This document shows positions 10,257 to 19,463 of a stretch of 64,000 bases of DNA, one piece after another. Made by a program: the position numbers and the translations under genes. The stretch's first letter is position 1. The number at the start of each line of letters is the position of its first letter. The notes under the pieces are model-generated. The model saw nothing but the letters and a program-made list of their open reading frames with translations, searched no databases and was not told the origin of the DNA. The stretch spans positions 1,860,001 to 1,924,000 of the forward strand of contig NZ_CP073754.1 in NCBI RefSeq assembly GCF_018734325.1. The letters run 5' to 3'. The DNA comes from Methylomonas paludis. GTDB taxonomy: Bacteria > Pseudomonadota > Gammaproteobacteria > Methylococcales > Methylomonadaceae.

Positions 10257-10889
10257 ATGTCTCAGCCGCAAGCCACCGGATTATTTGTTACCGATCTGTC
10301 ATGCCGGCGGGATGAGCGTTTGCTGTTTAGCGGCCTGAGTTTTAATGTGCAACCGGGGCAGGTGTTATTGCTGGAAGGCAGTAACGGCAGCGGCAAGACG
10401 TCTTTGTTGCGGATTCTGTGCGGTTTTAGATCGGCGGATAGCGGCGAGTGCCGCTGGGACGGTATACCGCTGGACCAGAGCGATTATTTTGCCGAAACAG
10501 CTTATGTGGGTCATGCTGACGGCAGTAAAAAAGAGCTGACGGTGCTGGAAAATCTGCGTTTTGCCTTGGCCTTAAGCGCTCCCGGTGCCTACAGCATAGC
10601 TCAGGCCTTGCAGAAAGTGCAGTTGGCCGGGTTTGACGATAATTTGGTGCAAACTCTGTCTGCCGGGCAAAAGCGGCGTTTGTCTTTGGCGCGGTTGCTG
10701 ATCACCCGCCAGCGTTTGTGGATTCTGGACGAACCCTTTACTTCGCTGGATCGGCAGGGTATAGAGTTAATTGAATCTTTAATGATGGCGCATACCGGGC
10801 AGGGCGGTATGGTAATCCTGACTTCGCATCATGAGTTAAGTTTGCCGCACATCCATTTACAGCGTATTCATTTAGATACATGTCATTAA
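10257..10889 (+). CDS. ccmA: Cytochrome c maturation ATP-binding protein CcmA
   Basis: ATPase of the CcmABCD transporter-like complex, which releases holo-CcmE carrying heme. 210 residues. Walker A is GSNGSGKTS near residue 37, the ABC signature is LSAGQKRRLSLARLL, Walker B is LWILDEPFTSLD, and the H-loop follows (ILTSHHE). First gene of a nine-gene ccm operon whose members mostly overlap. It overlaps ccmB by 10 bp. The ATG at 10257 gives the family's usual length of about 205-210. Confidence 0.96.
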   Translation: MSQPQATGLFVTDLSCRRDERLLFSGLSFNVQPGQVLLLEGSNGSGKTSLLRILCGFRSADSGECRWDGIPLDQSDYFAETAYVGHADGSKKELTVLENLRFALALSAPGAYSIAQALQKVQLAGFDDNLVQTLSAGQKRRLSLARLLITRQRLWILDEPFTSLDRQGIELIESLMMAHTGQGGMVILTSHHELSLPHIHLQRIHLDTCH

Positions 10890-11554
10890 GCAAGGCTTTT
10901 TTTGCCGTTATCAGCCGGGATTTACTGCTGGCGTTTCGCCGCCGCGCTGAAATGCTCAATCCCTTATTATTTTTTGTGCTGGTAGTAACGCTGTTTCCGC
11001 TGGCGGTGGGCGCACAACCGCAGTTATTGCAAAGCATCGCCCCCGGCATTATTTGTGTGGCGGCATTATTGGCGGCTTTGCTGTCCTTGGAAACTTTGTT
11101 CAGGACTGATTTTGAAGATGGTTCCCTGGAACAAATGCTGCTCAGCCCGCATGCCTTGACAATACTGGTGCTGGCTAAGATTACCGCACACTGGTTGGTG
11201 ACAGGATTGCCTTTGTTATTGATTGCGCCTTTACTGGCGGTGTTTTTGGGTTTGCCGGACTCGGCCTTGAGTACGCTGATACTGACTTTGCTGTTGGCTA
11301 CGCCTTTGCTGAGTTTGATTGGGGCGATTGGGGTGGCTTTGACGGTGGGTTTGCGCCGGGGCGGCATGATTTTGTCGCTGCTGGTGTTACCTTTATATGT
11401 GCCGGTGCTGATTTTCGCCAGTAGCGCTGTGGACAGGGCTGCCGGTGGTTTGCCGGTGGACGCCCAACTGGATATTTTGGCGGCCATGTTATTACTGGCT
11501 TTGGTGTTGGCACCTTTACCAACAGCAGCCGCGTTAAAAATGAGCGTTAATTAA
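10880..11554 (+). CDS. ccmB: Heme exporter membrane protein CcmB
   Basis: Membrane partner of CcmA in the CcmABCD complex of the inner membrane; 224 residues with about six transmembrane helices. The N-terminal FFAVISRDLLLAFRRRAEML and the following ETLFRTDFEDGSLEQMLLSP are typical of CcmB. It overlaps ccmA by 10 bp and is followed 3 bp later by ccmC. Length and position match the family; no oddities were seen. Confidence 0.95.
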   Translation: MSLSKAFFAVISRDLLLAFRRRAEMLNPLLFFVLVVTLFPLAVGAQPQLLQSIAPGIICVAALLAALLSLETLFRTDFEDGSLEQMLLSPHALTILVLAKITAHWLVTGLPLLLIAPLLAVFLGLPDSALSTLILTLLLATPLLSLIGAIGVALTVGLRRGGMILSLLVLPLYVPVLIFASSAVDRAAGGLPVDAQLDILAAMLLLALVLAPLPTAAALKMSVN

Positions 11555-11557
11555 TTT

Positions 11558-12319
11558 ATGTCTGTATTTCCTGCTGTTATCAGCCGTTTTTTTCACAAAA
11601 CGGCATCGCCACCTTATTTTTATGCGCTGGCAGATCGTTTGCTGCCCTGGTTGACGGTGATTTTTCTGCTGTTGCTGGCTGCCGGCCTCTACGGCGGCTT
11701 ATATCTGGCACCCAGCGATTATCAGCAGGGTGATAGTTACCGGATTATTTACATTCATGTGCCGGCGGCCTGGATGTCTTTGTTTATTTATGTGTTAATG
11801 GCGGTCATGGGCGCGATTGCGCTGGTGTGGCGGATTAAACTGGCCGAAGTGATGCTGGTCAGCAGTGCGCCTATCGGTGCCGGGTTTACCTTTATTGCTT
11901 TGGTGACCGGTTCCTTATGGGGTAAACCCATGTGGGGCACCTGGTGGGTATGGGATGCGCGGCTGACTTCCGAACTGATACTGCTGTTTCTGTATCTGGG
12001 GGTTATCAGCCTGTACGGTGCTATCGAAGACCGCCGCAATGCGGCTCGTGCCGTGTCGATTCTGGCCCTGGTGGGGGTGGTCAATATTCCTATCATCCAT
12101 TATTCGGTAGAATGGTGGAACACCTTGCATCAAGGCCCTACCGTCACCAAAATGGATAAGCCCTCTATCCATGTGACTATGCTGGTGCCTTTGCTGTTAA
12201 TGGCGATAGCCTTTAAGTTTTATTATTTGATTGCGGTATTGCAGGCCGCCAAACTGGAATTGCTCAAGCGCGAATCGTCTGCGCAATGGGTGAAAAATCT
12301 GCTGGAGCAACGAGGATGA
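11558..12319 (+). CDS. ccmC: Heme handling protein CcmC
   Basis: Inner-membrane protein of the heme-handling family that passes heme to CcmE; 253 residues, six transmembrane helices. The tryptophan-rich periplasmic motif WGTWWVWDARLTSELILLFL is present, together with flanking histidines that serve as heme ligands (IHVPAAWMS near residue 67 and IIHYSVEWWNTLHQ near residue 180). It overlaps ccmD by 4 bp (ATGA). Confidence 0.96.
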   Translation: MSVFPAVISRFFHKTASPPYFYALADRLLPWLTVIFLLLLAAGLYGGLYLAPSDYQQGDSYRIIYIHVPAAWMSLFIYVLMAVMGAIALVWRIKLAEVMLVSSAPIGAGFTFIALVTGSLWGKPMWGTWWVWDARLTSELILLFLYLGVISLYGAIEDRRNAARAVSILALVGVVNIPIIHYSVEWWNTLHQGPTVTKMDKPSIHVTMLVPLLLMAIAFKFYYLIAVLQAAKLELLKRESSAQWVKNLLEQRG

Positions 12320-12480
12320 CTTTACAGGAATTTTTGCACATGGGCGGCTATGCCGTGTATGTGTGGAGCGCTTACGGCGTGACTTTTGTGGTGTTGCTGA
12401 TCAATCTGCTGCTGCCGCTGCTGCAGCGCAAGCAGTTATTACGTCAATTAATGCTTAGACAACGGCGTAGCCAACGATGA
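12316..12480 (+). CDS. ccmD: Heme exporter accessory protein CcmD
   Basis: Small protein of 54 residues with one membrane helix (YAVYVWSAYGVTFVVLLINL) and a strongly basic tail (LLRQLMLRQRRSQR), the usual CcmD layout. It helps release holo-CcmE from the CcmABCD complex. The ATG at 12316 overlaps the ccmC stop and its own stop overlaps ccmE (ATGA). The frame is open further upstream, but that part is only overlap with ccmC. Confidence 0.9.
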   Translation: MTLQEFLHMGGYAVYVWSAYGVTFVVLLINLLLPLLQRKQLLRQLMLRQRRSQR

Positions 12481-12911
12481 AACCAGCCAGAAAACAACGT
12501 CTGATTTTGATCGGCTTAATGCTGGTGGGGCTGGGGCTGGCGGTGACTTTTGCCTTGCAGGCTTTTAACCAGAACCTGATGTATTTTTTTTCCACTACTG
12601 ATGTGGTGGACGGCAAAGCACCGGCCAATACGGCGTTTCGTCTGGGCGGCATGGTGGTCAAGGGCAGTGTGGTCCGGCCCGGCAGCAATTTGCTGGTCAG
12701 TTTCAAACTCAGCGATTTTAATAAGGAAGTGACGGTGGAATATACCGGTATCCTGCCGGATTTGTTCCGCGAGGGGCAGGGCATTGTCGCCAAAGGCCGG
12801 CTGGACAGTCGCGGTGTGTTTGTGGCTGAAGAAGTGCTGGCCAAGCATGATGAAAACTATATGCCGCCGGAAGTGGCCGACAGCCTGAAAAAAACCAAGG
12901 AAAAACCATGA
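12477..12911 (+). CDS. ccmE: Heme chaperone CcmE
   Basis: Periplasmic heme chaperone of 144 residues anchored by one N-terminal helix (LILIGLMLVGLGLAVTFAL). The OB-fold core includes FRLGGMVVKGSVVRPGSN and EYTGILPDLFREGQGIVAKG. The heme-binding HDENY motif (His covalently binds heme, Tyr is the axial ligand) is at about residues 123-127. It overlaps ccmD and ccmF by 4 bp each. Confidence 0.96.
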   Translation: MKPARKQRLILIGLMLVGLGLAVTFALQAFNQNLMYFFSTTDVVDGKAPANTAFRLGGMVVKGSVVRPGSNLLVSFKLSDFNKEVTVEYTGILPDLFREGQGIVAKGRLDSRGVFVAEEVLAKHDENYMPPEVADSLKKTKEKP

Positions 12912-14857
12912 TCCCGGAACTTGGACATTTTGCCCTGATTATGGCTTTGGGCATGGCCATTATTCTGGGGGTGCTGCCGATAGTGGGCGCGGCCAGAGCC
13001 ATACCCGGCTGGGTGCATGTGGGTAAATCTGCCGCTTACGGCCAATTGCTGTTTATGGGTCTGGCTTATGCCAGTCTGACCTGGAGTTTTGTTCAGCATG
13101 ATTTCTCGGTGGCTTATGTGGCTCAAAACTGTAATACCTCCTTACCGTTTTTATATTTAATCTCCGGGGTATGGGGGGCACACGAAGGCTCTTTGCTGCT
13201 GTGGGCGCTGACGTTGACGATCTGGACGGCACTGGTGGCCGGCTTCAGCAAAAATATCCCCGATGCCACCCGAGCCAGGGTGCTGGGGGTGATGGGGCTG
13301 GTAAGTATCGGCTTTATTCTGTTTTTATTGCTGACTTCTAATCCGTTTACCCGTTTGTTTCCTGCGCCCAGCGAAGGCCGGGATCTTAATCCTTTATTGC
13401 AGGATCCTGGTCTGGCGATTCATCCGCCCATGTTGTACATGGGGTATGTTGGGTTCTCGGTGGCTTTTGCCTTTGCGATTACCGCGCTGCTGGAAGGCCG
13501 CTTGGATACCGCTTGGGCCCGCTGGTCAAGGCCTTGGACTAATATTGCCTGGATGTTTTTGACCATAGGTATCACTCTGGGCAGCTGGTGGGCTTATTAT
13601 GAACTGGGCTGGGGCGGTTGGTGGTTTTGGGACCCGGTGGAAAATGCCTCTTTCATGCCCTGGCTGGTGGGGACGGCTTTAATTCATTCGCTGGCGGCCA
13701 CCGAAAAACGCGGGGTCTTTAAAACCTGGACGGTGCTGCTGGCTATTTTTGCTTTTTCATTAAGTCTGCTGGGCACGTTTCTGGTGCGTTCCGGGGTGTT
13801 GACCTCGGTACATGCTTTTGCCAGCGATCCGGCACGGGGGATTTTTATTCTGGGCTTTCTGGCGGTGGTGATTGGCTCATCGTTATTGCTGTATGCCATC
13901 CGCGCTCCGCAAGTGAAAAGTCACGCTTCGTTTGACCTGGTTTCCAAAGAATCGGTATTGTTGATTAATAATGTGTTGCTGGTGGTGACGGCCGCCAGTA
14001 TTTTGCTGGGTACTTTATACCCGCTGGTGATTGATGCGCTGGGTTTGGGCAAGCTGTCGGTCGGGCCACCGTATTTTAATGCGGTGTTTATTCCGCTGAT
14101 GGCGCCTTTGGCTTTGGTGGTGGGTTTTGGGGTGCTGATGCGCTGGAAGAGCGACAGTCTGCAAAAGCTGGCCTGGCGGTTACGCTGGGCGGCACTGATC
14201 TGTGTCGGCATTGCCTTGCTGATACCGGCTTTGATGCCGTTTTATTCCTGGGCGGCGGTTTTGGGTGTGGCGCTGGCGCTGTGGACTGTAGCGGTGACCT
14301 TTGTGGCTTTCCAGCAAAAAATTCAGGTGTGGAACTGGGCCCGACTCCGGCAAATACCTGCCGGATTTTACGGCATGACCCTGGCCCATTTGGGCATAGC
14401 GGTATTTGTGACTGGTATTACCTTTACTTCGGTCTACAGCATAGAGCGTGATGTGCGTCTGGCGCCGGAAGAGACGCTGGATTTGTTTGGCTATATTTTC
14501 CAGTTTCACGGTATTAAACATACTCAGGGACCTAATTATCAGGCTGAGCAGGGCTATCTGACCGTCAGTTATCAGGATAAACTGGTAGCCGAGCTGCATC
14601 CGCAAAAACGGGTCTATAAAGTCCAGAAAATGCCGATGACCGAAGCGGCGATTGATGCCGGTCTGTTCCGGGATTTGTTTGTCGCCATTGGTGAACCCTT
14701 GGGCGATGAAGGTGCCTGGAGTCTGCGTATTTATTACAAGGCTTTTATCCGTTGGATTTGGCTGGGTGGTTTGTTAATGGCTGCTGGCGGGGTGACGGCG
14801 GCCTGCGACAGACGTTATCGACTTAATAAATCATCAGGTGTGGCTGCTCATGTTTAA
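12908..14857 (+). CDS. ccmF: Cytochrome c heme lyase subunit CcmF
   Basis: Large membrane protein of 649 residues, the core of the heme ligation complex with CcmH/CcmI. It shows many transmembrane helices and the tryptophan-rich heme-handling motif GWGGWWFWDPVENASFMPWL at about residues 235-254, flanked by conserved histidines (for example AHEGSLLLW near residue 92 and IHSLAAT after the motif). A periplasmic domain lies near the C-terminus before a last helix. It starts with ATGA overlap to ccmE and overlaps ccmG by 8 bp. Confidence 0.97.
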   Translation: MIPELGHFALIMALGMAIILGVLPIVGAARAIPGWVHVGKSAAYGQLLFMGLAYASLTWSFVQHDFSVAYVAQNCNTSLPFLYLISGVWGAHEGSLLLWALTLTIWTALVAGFSKNIPDATRARVLGVMGLVSIGFILFLLLTSNPFTRLFPAPSEGRDLNPLLQDPGLAIHPPMLYMGYVGFSVAFAFAITALLEGRLDTAWARWSRPWTNIAWMFLTIGITLGSWWAYYELGWGGWWFWDPVENASFMPWLVGTALIHSLAATEKRGVFKTWTVLLAIFAFSLSLLGTFLVRSGVLTSVHAFASDPARGIFILGFLAVVIGSSLLLYAIRAPQVKSHASFDLVSKESVLLINNVLLVVTAASILLGTLYPLVIDALGLGKLSVGPPYFNAVFIPLMAPLALVVGFGVLMRWKSDSLQKLAWRLRWAALICVGIALLIPALMPFYSWAAVLGVALALWTVAVTFVAFQQKIQVWNWARLRQIPAGFYGMTLAHLGIAVFVTGITFTSVYSIERDVRLAPEETLDLFGYIFQFHGIKHTQGPNYQAEQGYLTVSYQDKLVAELHPQKRVYKVQKMPMTEAAIDAGLFRDLFVAIGEPLGDEGAWSLRIYYKAFIRWIWLGGLLMAAGGVTAACDRRYRLNKSSGVAAHV

Positions 14858-15383
14858 GTATCTGATCCCGCTTTTATTATTTATCGTGCTGGCGGTGTTT
14901 CTGGCGGTGGGTTTGAACCTTAATCCCAAGGAAATTCCCTCTCCGCTGATCGGTAAGCCGGCCCCTGAATTTAACTTGCCGGTACTGGGTGCGCCGGAAA
15001 GTACGGCGCAACCCGGTCTATATCGGGGACAGGTCTGGCTGCTGAATGTTTGGGCTTCCTGGTGTGTTTCCTGCCGCGAAGAACATCCTTTGCTGTTATC
15101 GATTGCCGCTCAGCAGCAAATACCCTTGGTCGGTCTGAATTATAAAGATGAAGCCAGTGCAGCCCGGCAATGGCTGGAACAGCGCGGTAATCCCTATGTT
15201 GTGTCGGTGATGGATAGTGATGGCCGGGTGGGGATTGATTATGGCGTGTACGGTGTGCCGGAAACTTTTGTGATTGATAAGCGCGGTCTGATTCGTTACA
15301 AACATACCGGGCCTATTACTCCGGCTGATCTGGAAAATACTCTGCTGCCGCTGGCCCGGCAATTACAGGCGGAACCCTCATGA
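14850..15383 (+). CDS. ccmG: Thiol:disulfide interchange protein CcmG (DsbE)
   Basis: Periplasmic thioredoxin-like protein of 177 residues, tethered by an N-terminal helix (YLIPLLLFIVLAVFLAVGL). The active site is WASWCVSCREEHP (CxxC), and the cis-Pro is in YGVYGVPETFVID. It keeps the apocytochrome or CcmH thiols reduced. ATG 14850 overlaps the ccmF end by 8 bp; a GTG at 14838 in frame would add four residues and cannot be excluded. It overlaps ccmH by 4 bp. Confidence 0.95.
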   Translation: MFKYLIPLLLFIVLAVFLAVGLNLNPKEIPSPLIGKPAPEFNLPVLGAPESTAQPGLYRGQVWLLNVWASWCVSCREEHPLLLSIAAQQQIPLVGLNYKDEASAARQWLEQRGNPYVVSVMDSDGRVGIDYGVYGVPETFVIDKRGLIRYKHTGPITPADLENTLLPLARQLQAEPS

Positions 15384-15838
15384 AAATCCTGCTGGCCGTC
15401 TGGCTGCTGATATTATCCAGCCCAACTTGGGCAGCTGTGGAATACCATGACTTTAAACAGCCGGAACAGGAACAGGCTTACCAAAATCTGATTGCCGAAT
15501 TGCGTTGTCTGGTTTGCCAAAATCAAACCATAGCCGATTCCAATGCTGATTTGGCTAAGGACTTGCGCCGTCAGGTTTATGAGATGCTGCAACAAGGCCA
15601 GTCTGAGCAGCAGATCATTAATTTCATGACCCAGCGCTATGGGGATTTTGTGCTATATAAACCGGCGTTTACCTTTAAAACGGCTTTATTGTGGTTAGGG
15701 CCGCTATTGTTGCTGATGTCTGGACTGGTAGCACTATGGCTGGTGGTACGCCGGAAAAAACAGGCCGTCAAGCCGGTATTAAGCACCAGTGAAAAGACCC
15801 GGCTCCAGCAAATTTTAGAAAAAGGTGAAGAGGATTGA
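15380..15838 (+). CDS. ccmH: Cytochrome c maturation protein CcmH
   Basis: 152 residues: signal peptide (LLAVWLLILSSPTWA), then the periplasmic three-helix domain with the redox motif LRCLVCQNQ and the conserved NADLAKDLRRQVYEM, then one transmembrane helix (about residues 100-122). It binds apocytochrome thiols for heme attachment. This is the short N-terminal type (CcmL); the TPR part is the separate gene ccmI. It overlaps ccmG by 4 bp and ccmI through TTGA. Confidence 0.95.
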   Translation: MKILLAVWLLILSSPTWAAVEYHDFKQPEQEQAYQNLIAELRCLVCQNQTIADSNADLAKDLRRQVYEMLQQGQSEQQIINFMTQRYGDFVLYKPAFTFKTALLWLGPLLLLMSGLVALWLVVRRKKQAVKPVLSTSEKTRLQQILEKGEED

Positions 15839-17046
15839 ACACTTGGTTTTGGATAATTGCCGGCGCAATGTTAGTGCTGGCTTTGGTGATTTTGATTCGG
15901 CCCCTGCTCAGCAAACAAGCCCTGCGTAGCCAGGACGGCACTCAGCGCAATCTGAGAATCGCCCGTCAGCAACTGGCCGAATTGCAACAGCAACATCTGG
16001 ACGGTGTGCTTAGCCAGGATCAGTTTGATGCCCAGTATCTGGAGCTGCAGCAAAATTTGCACGACAATCTGGATGATGATAACTCTGCGCCACACGCTGG
16101 CGGCAGCGGTCGCTGGATTATCGGGTTGATTGTGGTGTTGCTGCCGCTGCTGAGTATAGCTCTCTATTTACAGTTGGGCGATGCCGATGCTATCGCCAAA
16201 GCTGAGATGCAGGCGGAAAATGAGCGTAGTCTGGCTCAGGTGCGGGAAATGATTCCGCAGATTATCGAGCGCCTGAAACAAAATCCCAATGATTTGCAGG
16301 GCTGGCTGATGTTGGGCAGGTCGTATATGTATCTGGAGCAATATACCGAGGCTGCCGGGGTTTATGCCAAGCTTTATCAGTTTCAGCCGGATAATCTGGA
16401 AGTAATGCTGGATTATGCCAATAGTCTGGCGATGAGCCGAAATGGTGAATTGAATGGCCTGACCGGTGAGCTGATTTTTAAAGCCTTGCAATTGGCTCCG
16501 GATAATCATAATGCCTTATGGCTGGCCGGTATGGCTAAGGCTCAGTCGGGTGAGGGCGGTCAGGCCATTGTTTACTGGCAAAAACTGGCGGGGTTGCTGC
16601 CGCCTGACTCCAGTAATTTACCTCAGGTGCAGCAAATGATAGCCGAAGTCACGGCACAGATGGCTGCAGAGTCGGCATCGGCATCGGCAGCGCCGATTAC
16701 CAACAATATTCATGTCAATGTGGCTATTGCGGCTGAATATAAAGCCAGGGCGCAAAGCGGTCAGACTTTATTTATCTATGCTCAGGCCGTCAGTGGCCCG
16801 AAAATGCCTTTGGCTATTGTGCGCAAACAGGTGGGTGATTTGCCGCTGACGGTGGATTTGAATGACAGTCTGGCCATGCAGCCGGGTTTACATCTGGCTG
16901 ATTTTCCCAAACTTAAAATTGTTGCGCGGATTTCGCAAAGCGGTGATGCCATCAGCCGGGCCGGTGATTTTATCGGTAGTGTGGAACTTGGTCAGCTGCT
17001 TGCCGATCAGACGGTCAATATCAACATTAATCAAGAAGTGAAATAA
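15835..17046 (+). CDS. ccmI: Cytochrome c maturation protein CcmI (TPR)
   Basis: 403 residues that present apocytochrome to the ligation complex. Two N-terminal membrane helices (about residues 2-22 and 95-115) enclose a cytoplasmic loop; then come TPR repeats (LQGWLMLGRSYMYLEQYTEA and following, about residues 155-255) and a C-terminal periplasmic beta domain. The likely start is TTG at 15835, overlapping the ccmH stop (TTGA); no in-frame ATG lies near, and the next one would remove much of the first membrane helix. It ends 1 bp into the hemN start (TAATG). Confidence 0.9.
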   Translation: MNTWFWIIAGAMLVLALVILIRPLLSKQALRSQDGTQRNLRIARQQLAELQQQHLDGVLSQDQFDAQYLELQQNLHDNLDDDNSAPHAGGSGRWIIGLIVVLLPLLSIALYLQLGDADAIAKAEMQAENERSLAQVREMIPQIIERLKQNPNDLQGWLMLGRSYMYLEQYTEAAGVYAKLYQFQPDNLEVMLDYANSLAMSRNGELNGLTGELIFKALQLAPDNHNALWLAGMAKAQSGEGGQAIVYWQKLAGLLPPDSSNLPQVQQMIAEVTAQMAAESASASAAPITNNIHVNVAIAAEYKARAQSGQTLFIYAQAVSGPKMPLAIVRKQVGDLPLTVDLNDSLAMQPGLHLADFPKLKIVARISQSGDAISRAGDFIGSVELGQLLADQTVNININQEVK

Positions 17047-18425
17047 TGGATCAATCTATCAAATTCGATCTCGATCTTATCCATCGCTACGATAAATCCG
17101 GGCCGCGTTATACCTCTTATCCCACGGCGCTGGAATTACACGAGGGCTTCGGTGAGGCCGAATACCGTCAGCAGATTGCCAAATCCAATGCTCTGGGCGG
17201 GCCGTTATCACTGTATTTTCACATTCCGTTTTGCGATACCGTGTGTTTTTATTGCGCCTGCAATAAAATTATTACCAAAAATCGTGCGCATGCTGTGCCG
17301 TATCTGGATAGTCTGGTACAGGAAATTGCCATGCAGGGGGCTTTGTTTGATAAGTCCCGCGTGGTTAATCAATTGCATTGGGGCGGCGGTACGCCTACCT
17401 TTTTAAATTATGCGCAAATGCGGCAGTTGATGGAAGCCACCCGTACTCATTTTAATTTGCGTGACGATGATAAGGGTGAGTATTCCATAGAGGTTGATCC
17501 GCGCGAAACCAACGATCAAACCATTGCGCAGTTGCGTGAACTGGGTTTTAACCGCATTAGTTTAGGCTTGCAGGACTTTGACCCTGCTGTCCAAAAAGCG
17601 GTGAATCGGATCCAAAGCAAAGAACAAACTTTTGCTGTGCTGGATGCAGCTCGCCAGGAAGGTTTCCGCTCCACCAATATTGATTTGATTTACGGTCTGC
17701 CGCTACAAACTGAACAAAGTTTTGCGGCCACGCTGGATCAGGTGCTGGCTTATGAGCCGGACCGGTTTTCGATATTTAATTATGCGCACATGCCTAGCCG
17801 CTTTAAAACCCAGCGCCAGATTGTTGAAACTGAACTGCCCAGCCCGGCCTTAAAACTGGACATATTGCAGATGGTGGGTAAAAAACTCACTGATGCCGGT
17901 TATGTCTATATCGGTATGGATCATTTTGCCAAACCTGACGACGAATTGGCGGTGGCTCAACGCGAAGGTAAGCTGTATCGCAATTTCCAGGGCTATTCCA
18001 CTCATTCCGATTGTGATCTGGTGGGTTTGGGGGTAACGTCCATTGGTCGGGTGGCTGATGCCTATCTGCAAAATAACAAAGAACTGGATGAATATCAGTC
18101 TAGTATTGCTGAGGGCAAACTGCCGGTATTCCGGGGTGTGGCGCTGGATGAAGACGACAAATTGCGCCGGGCGGTGATTACTCAGTTAATTTGTCATTTT
18201 GATCTTGATTTCAGTAAGATAGAGCAAGAATTTAATATCAGTTTCCATGATTATTTTGGCCCCGAATTCGCCAGCCTGAACGCGATGCAGAACGATGGTC
18301 TGTTGACTTTGAGCGATCAAGGTATACAGGTGCTGCCAGCCGGGCGTTTGTTAATCCGCAATATCTGCATGGTGTTTGATCGATATCTGGCGCAAAAACA
18401 GCAGCAGTTTTCTAGGGTAATTTAG
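17046..18425 (+). CDS. hemN: Oxygen-independent coproporphyrinogen III oxidase
   Basis: Radical SAM enzyme of 459 residues converting coproporphyrinogen III to protoporphyrinogen IX without oxygen. The 4Fe-4S cluster motif is FCDTVCFYCACNK (CxxxCxxC plus the extra Cys typical of HemN). The N-terminal RYDKSGPRYTSYPTALEL is characteristic of HemN rather than HemW. Other marks are GGGTPTFL and LGLQDFDPAVQKAVNR. Joined to ccmI by a 1-bp overlap, so heme synthesis and heme attachment may be co-transcribed; this is an inference from spacing. Confidence 0.97.
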   Translation: MDQSIKFDLDLIHRYDKSGPRYTSYPTALELHEGFGEAEYRQQIAKSNALGGPLSLYFHIPFCDTVCFYCACNKIITKNRAHAVPYLDSLVQEIAMQGALFDKSRVVNQLHWGGGTPTFLNYAQMRQLMEATRTHFNLRDDDKGEYSIEVDPRETNDQTIAQLRELGFNRISLGLQDFDPAVQKAVNRIQSKEQTFAVLDAARQEGFRSTNIDLIYGLPLQTEQSFAATLDQVLAYEPDRFSIFNYAHMPSRFKTQRQIVETELPSPALKLDILQMVGKKLTDAGYVYIGMDHFAKPDDELAVAQREGKLYRNFQGYSTHSDCDLVGLGVTSIGRVADAYLQNNKELDEYQSSIAEGKLPVFRGVALDEDDKLRRAVITQLICHFDLDFSKIEQEFNISFHDYFGPEFASLNAMQNDGLLTLSDQGIQVLPAGRLLIRNICMVFDRYLAQKQQQFSRVI

Positions 18426-18573
18426 CCCTGATCCGCACTAAATACCGGAGAAAGCTAAATTAAGTGACTGTCATAACAAACATTTCTGGCGACGCCTACT
18501 TAATCGCAGCCTGAGTCTATGCTAGACTTTAGCGCAGCAACTAATCACGTCCCAGAATACTCAGCCGCTAACC

Positions 18574-19458
18574 ATGAACGACAGAGACATTATCTCCAAA
18601 CACCTGTTCAAGCAGATGACTGTGGATATGGCGCGTTTACTCCTCGATCTGGATATTTCCGATGTGGAAATCATCGATAATGAACAGCAAAGGGTAGAAG
18701 ATCGGCGCGCGGATTTGGTCGCTAAAGTGCAAGAGCATGGCCTTAGTTATATTCTGCATATTGAGATACAGAATGATAATCAAGCCATCATGCCCTGGCG
18801 AATGCTGCGTTATCGCACCGATATAAGTCTCGCCTATCCCGGACTTGATGTGAAGCAATACCTAATCTATATAGGCAAAGCTAAACTGACTATGGCATCC
18901 GGCATAGAGCAGGCCGACCTGAGTTATCGTTATCGAACTGTGAATACGCACAGCATGAACTGCGAAAGCTTTTTTCAGCAAAACACGCCCGATGCCTTGG
19001 TATTTGCCATACTCTGCGATTTTGGCCACTATAGTAGCCGTGAAGTTGTGCGGCACATTTTGCAAGGTTTACAGAAGTTAACTGGCCATAACGAAGCAGC
19101 TTTTAGAGATTATTTACTGATGCTGGAAATCCTGTCCAGCAACCGCGATTTAAAACAAATTGTCCAAGAGGAAGAAAATATGTTGAGCCAAATCAAATAC
19201 AGCGATCTGCCTTCTTATGGATTAGGCATGAAAAAAGGCTTGGAGGATGGCATCGAACAAGGTATTGAACAAGGTATTGAACAAGGCAAACAGCAAGGAG
19301 AAGCTGTCATGCTAGAAAAGCTATTGCAGATTAAATTTGGCGATATACCAGACAGTGTTAAACAACGTTTGCAGACCGCCCATTCTGCAGAATTGCTTCT
19401 ATGGTCAGAGCGTGTATTGAGTGCAGATACATTGCATGACATATTTGCCGATCATTAA
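18574..19458 (+). CDS. Rpn-family PD-(D/E)XK nuclease with DUF4351-type tail
   Basis: 294 residues. The N-terminal part has the nuclease core as RRAD47LVAKV ... LHIE64IQ66, the D...ExQ variant of the PD-(D/E)XK motif seen in Rpn / transposase_31 proteins. After a helical middle comes a low-complexity GIEQGIEQGIEQGKQQG stretch (about 227-247), and then MLEKLLQIKFGDIPDSVKQR, typical of the DUF4351 end. Rpn proteins nick DNA and promote RecA-independent recombination. Stand-alone gene, 148 bp after hemN. A 285-bp repeat, found also inside the phosphatase gene, begins 5 bp after the stop. Whether the nuclease acts on that repeat is unknown. Confidence 0.88.
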   Translation: MNDRDIISKHLFKQMTVDMARLLLDLDISDVEIIDNEQQRVEDRRADLVAKVQEHGLSYILHIEIQNDNQAIMPWRMLRYRTDISLAYPGLDVKQYLIYIGKAKLTMASGIEQADLSYRYRTVNTHSMNCESFFQQNTPDALVFAILCDFGHYSSREVVRHILQGLQKLTGHNEAAFRDYLLMLEILSSNRDLKQIVQEEENMLSQIKYSDLPSYGLGMKKGLEDGIEQGIEQGIEQGKQQGEAVMLEKLLQIKFGDIPDSVKQRLQTAHSAELLLWSERVLSADTLHDIFADH

Positions 19459-19463
19459 TTACC

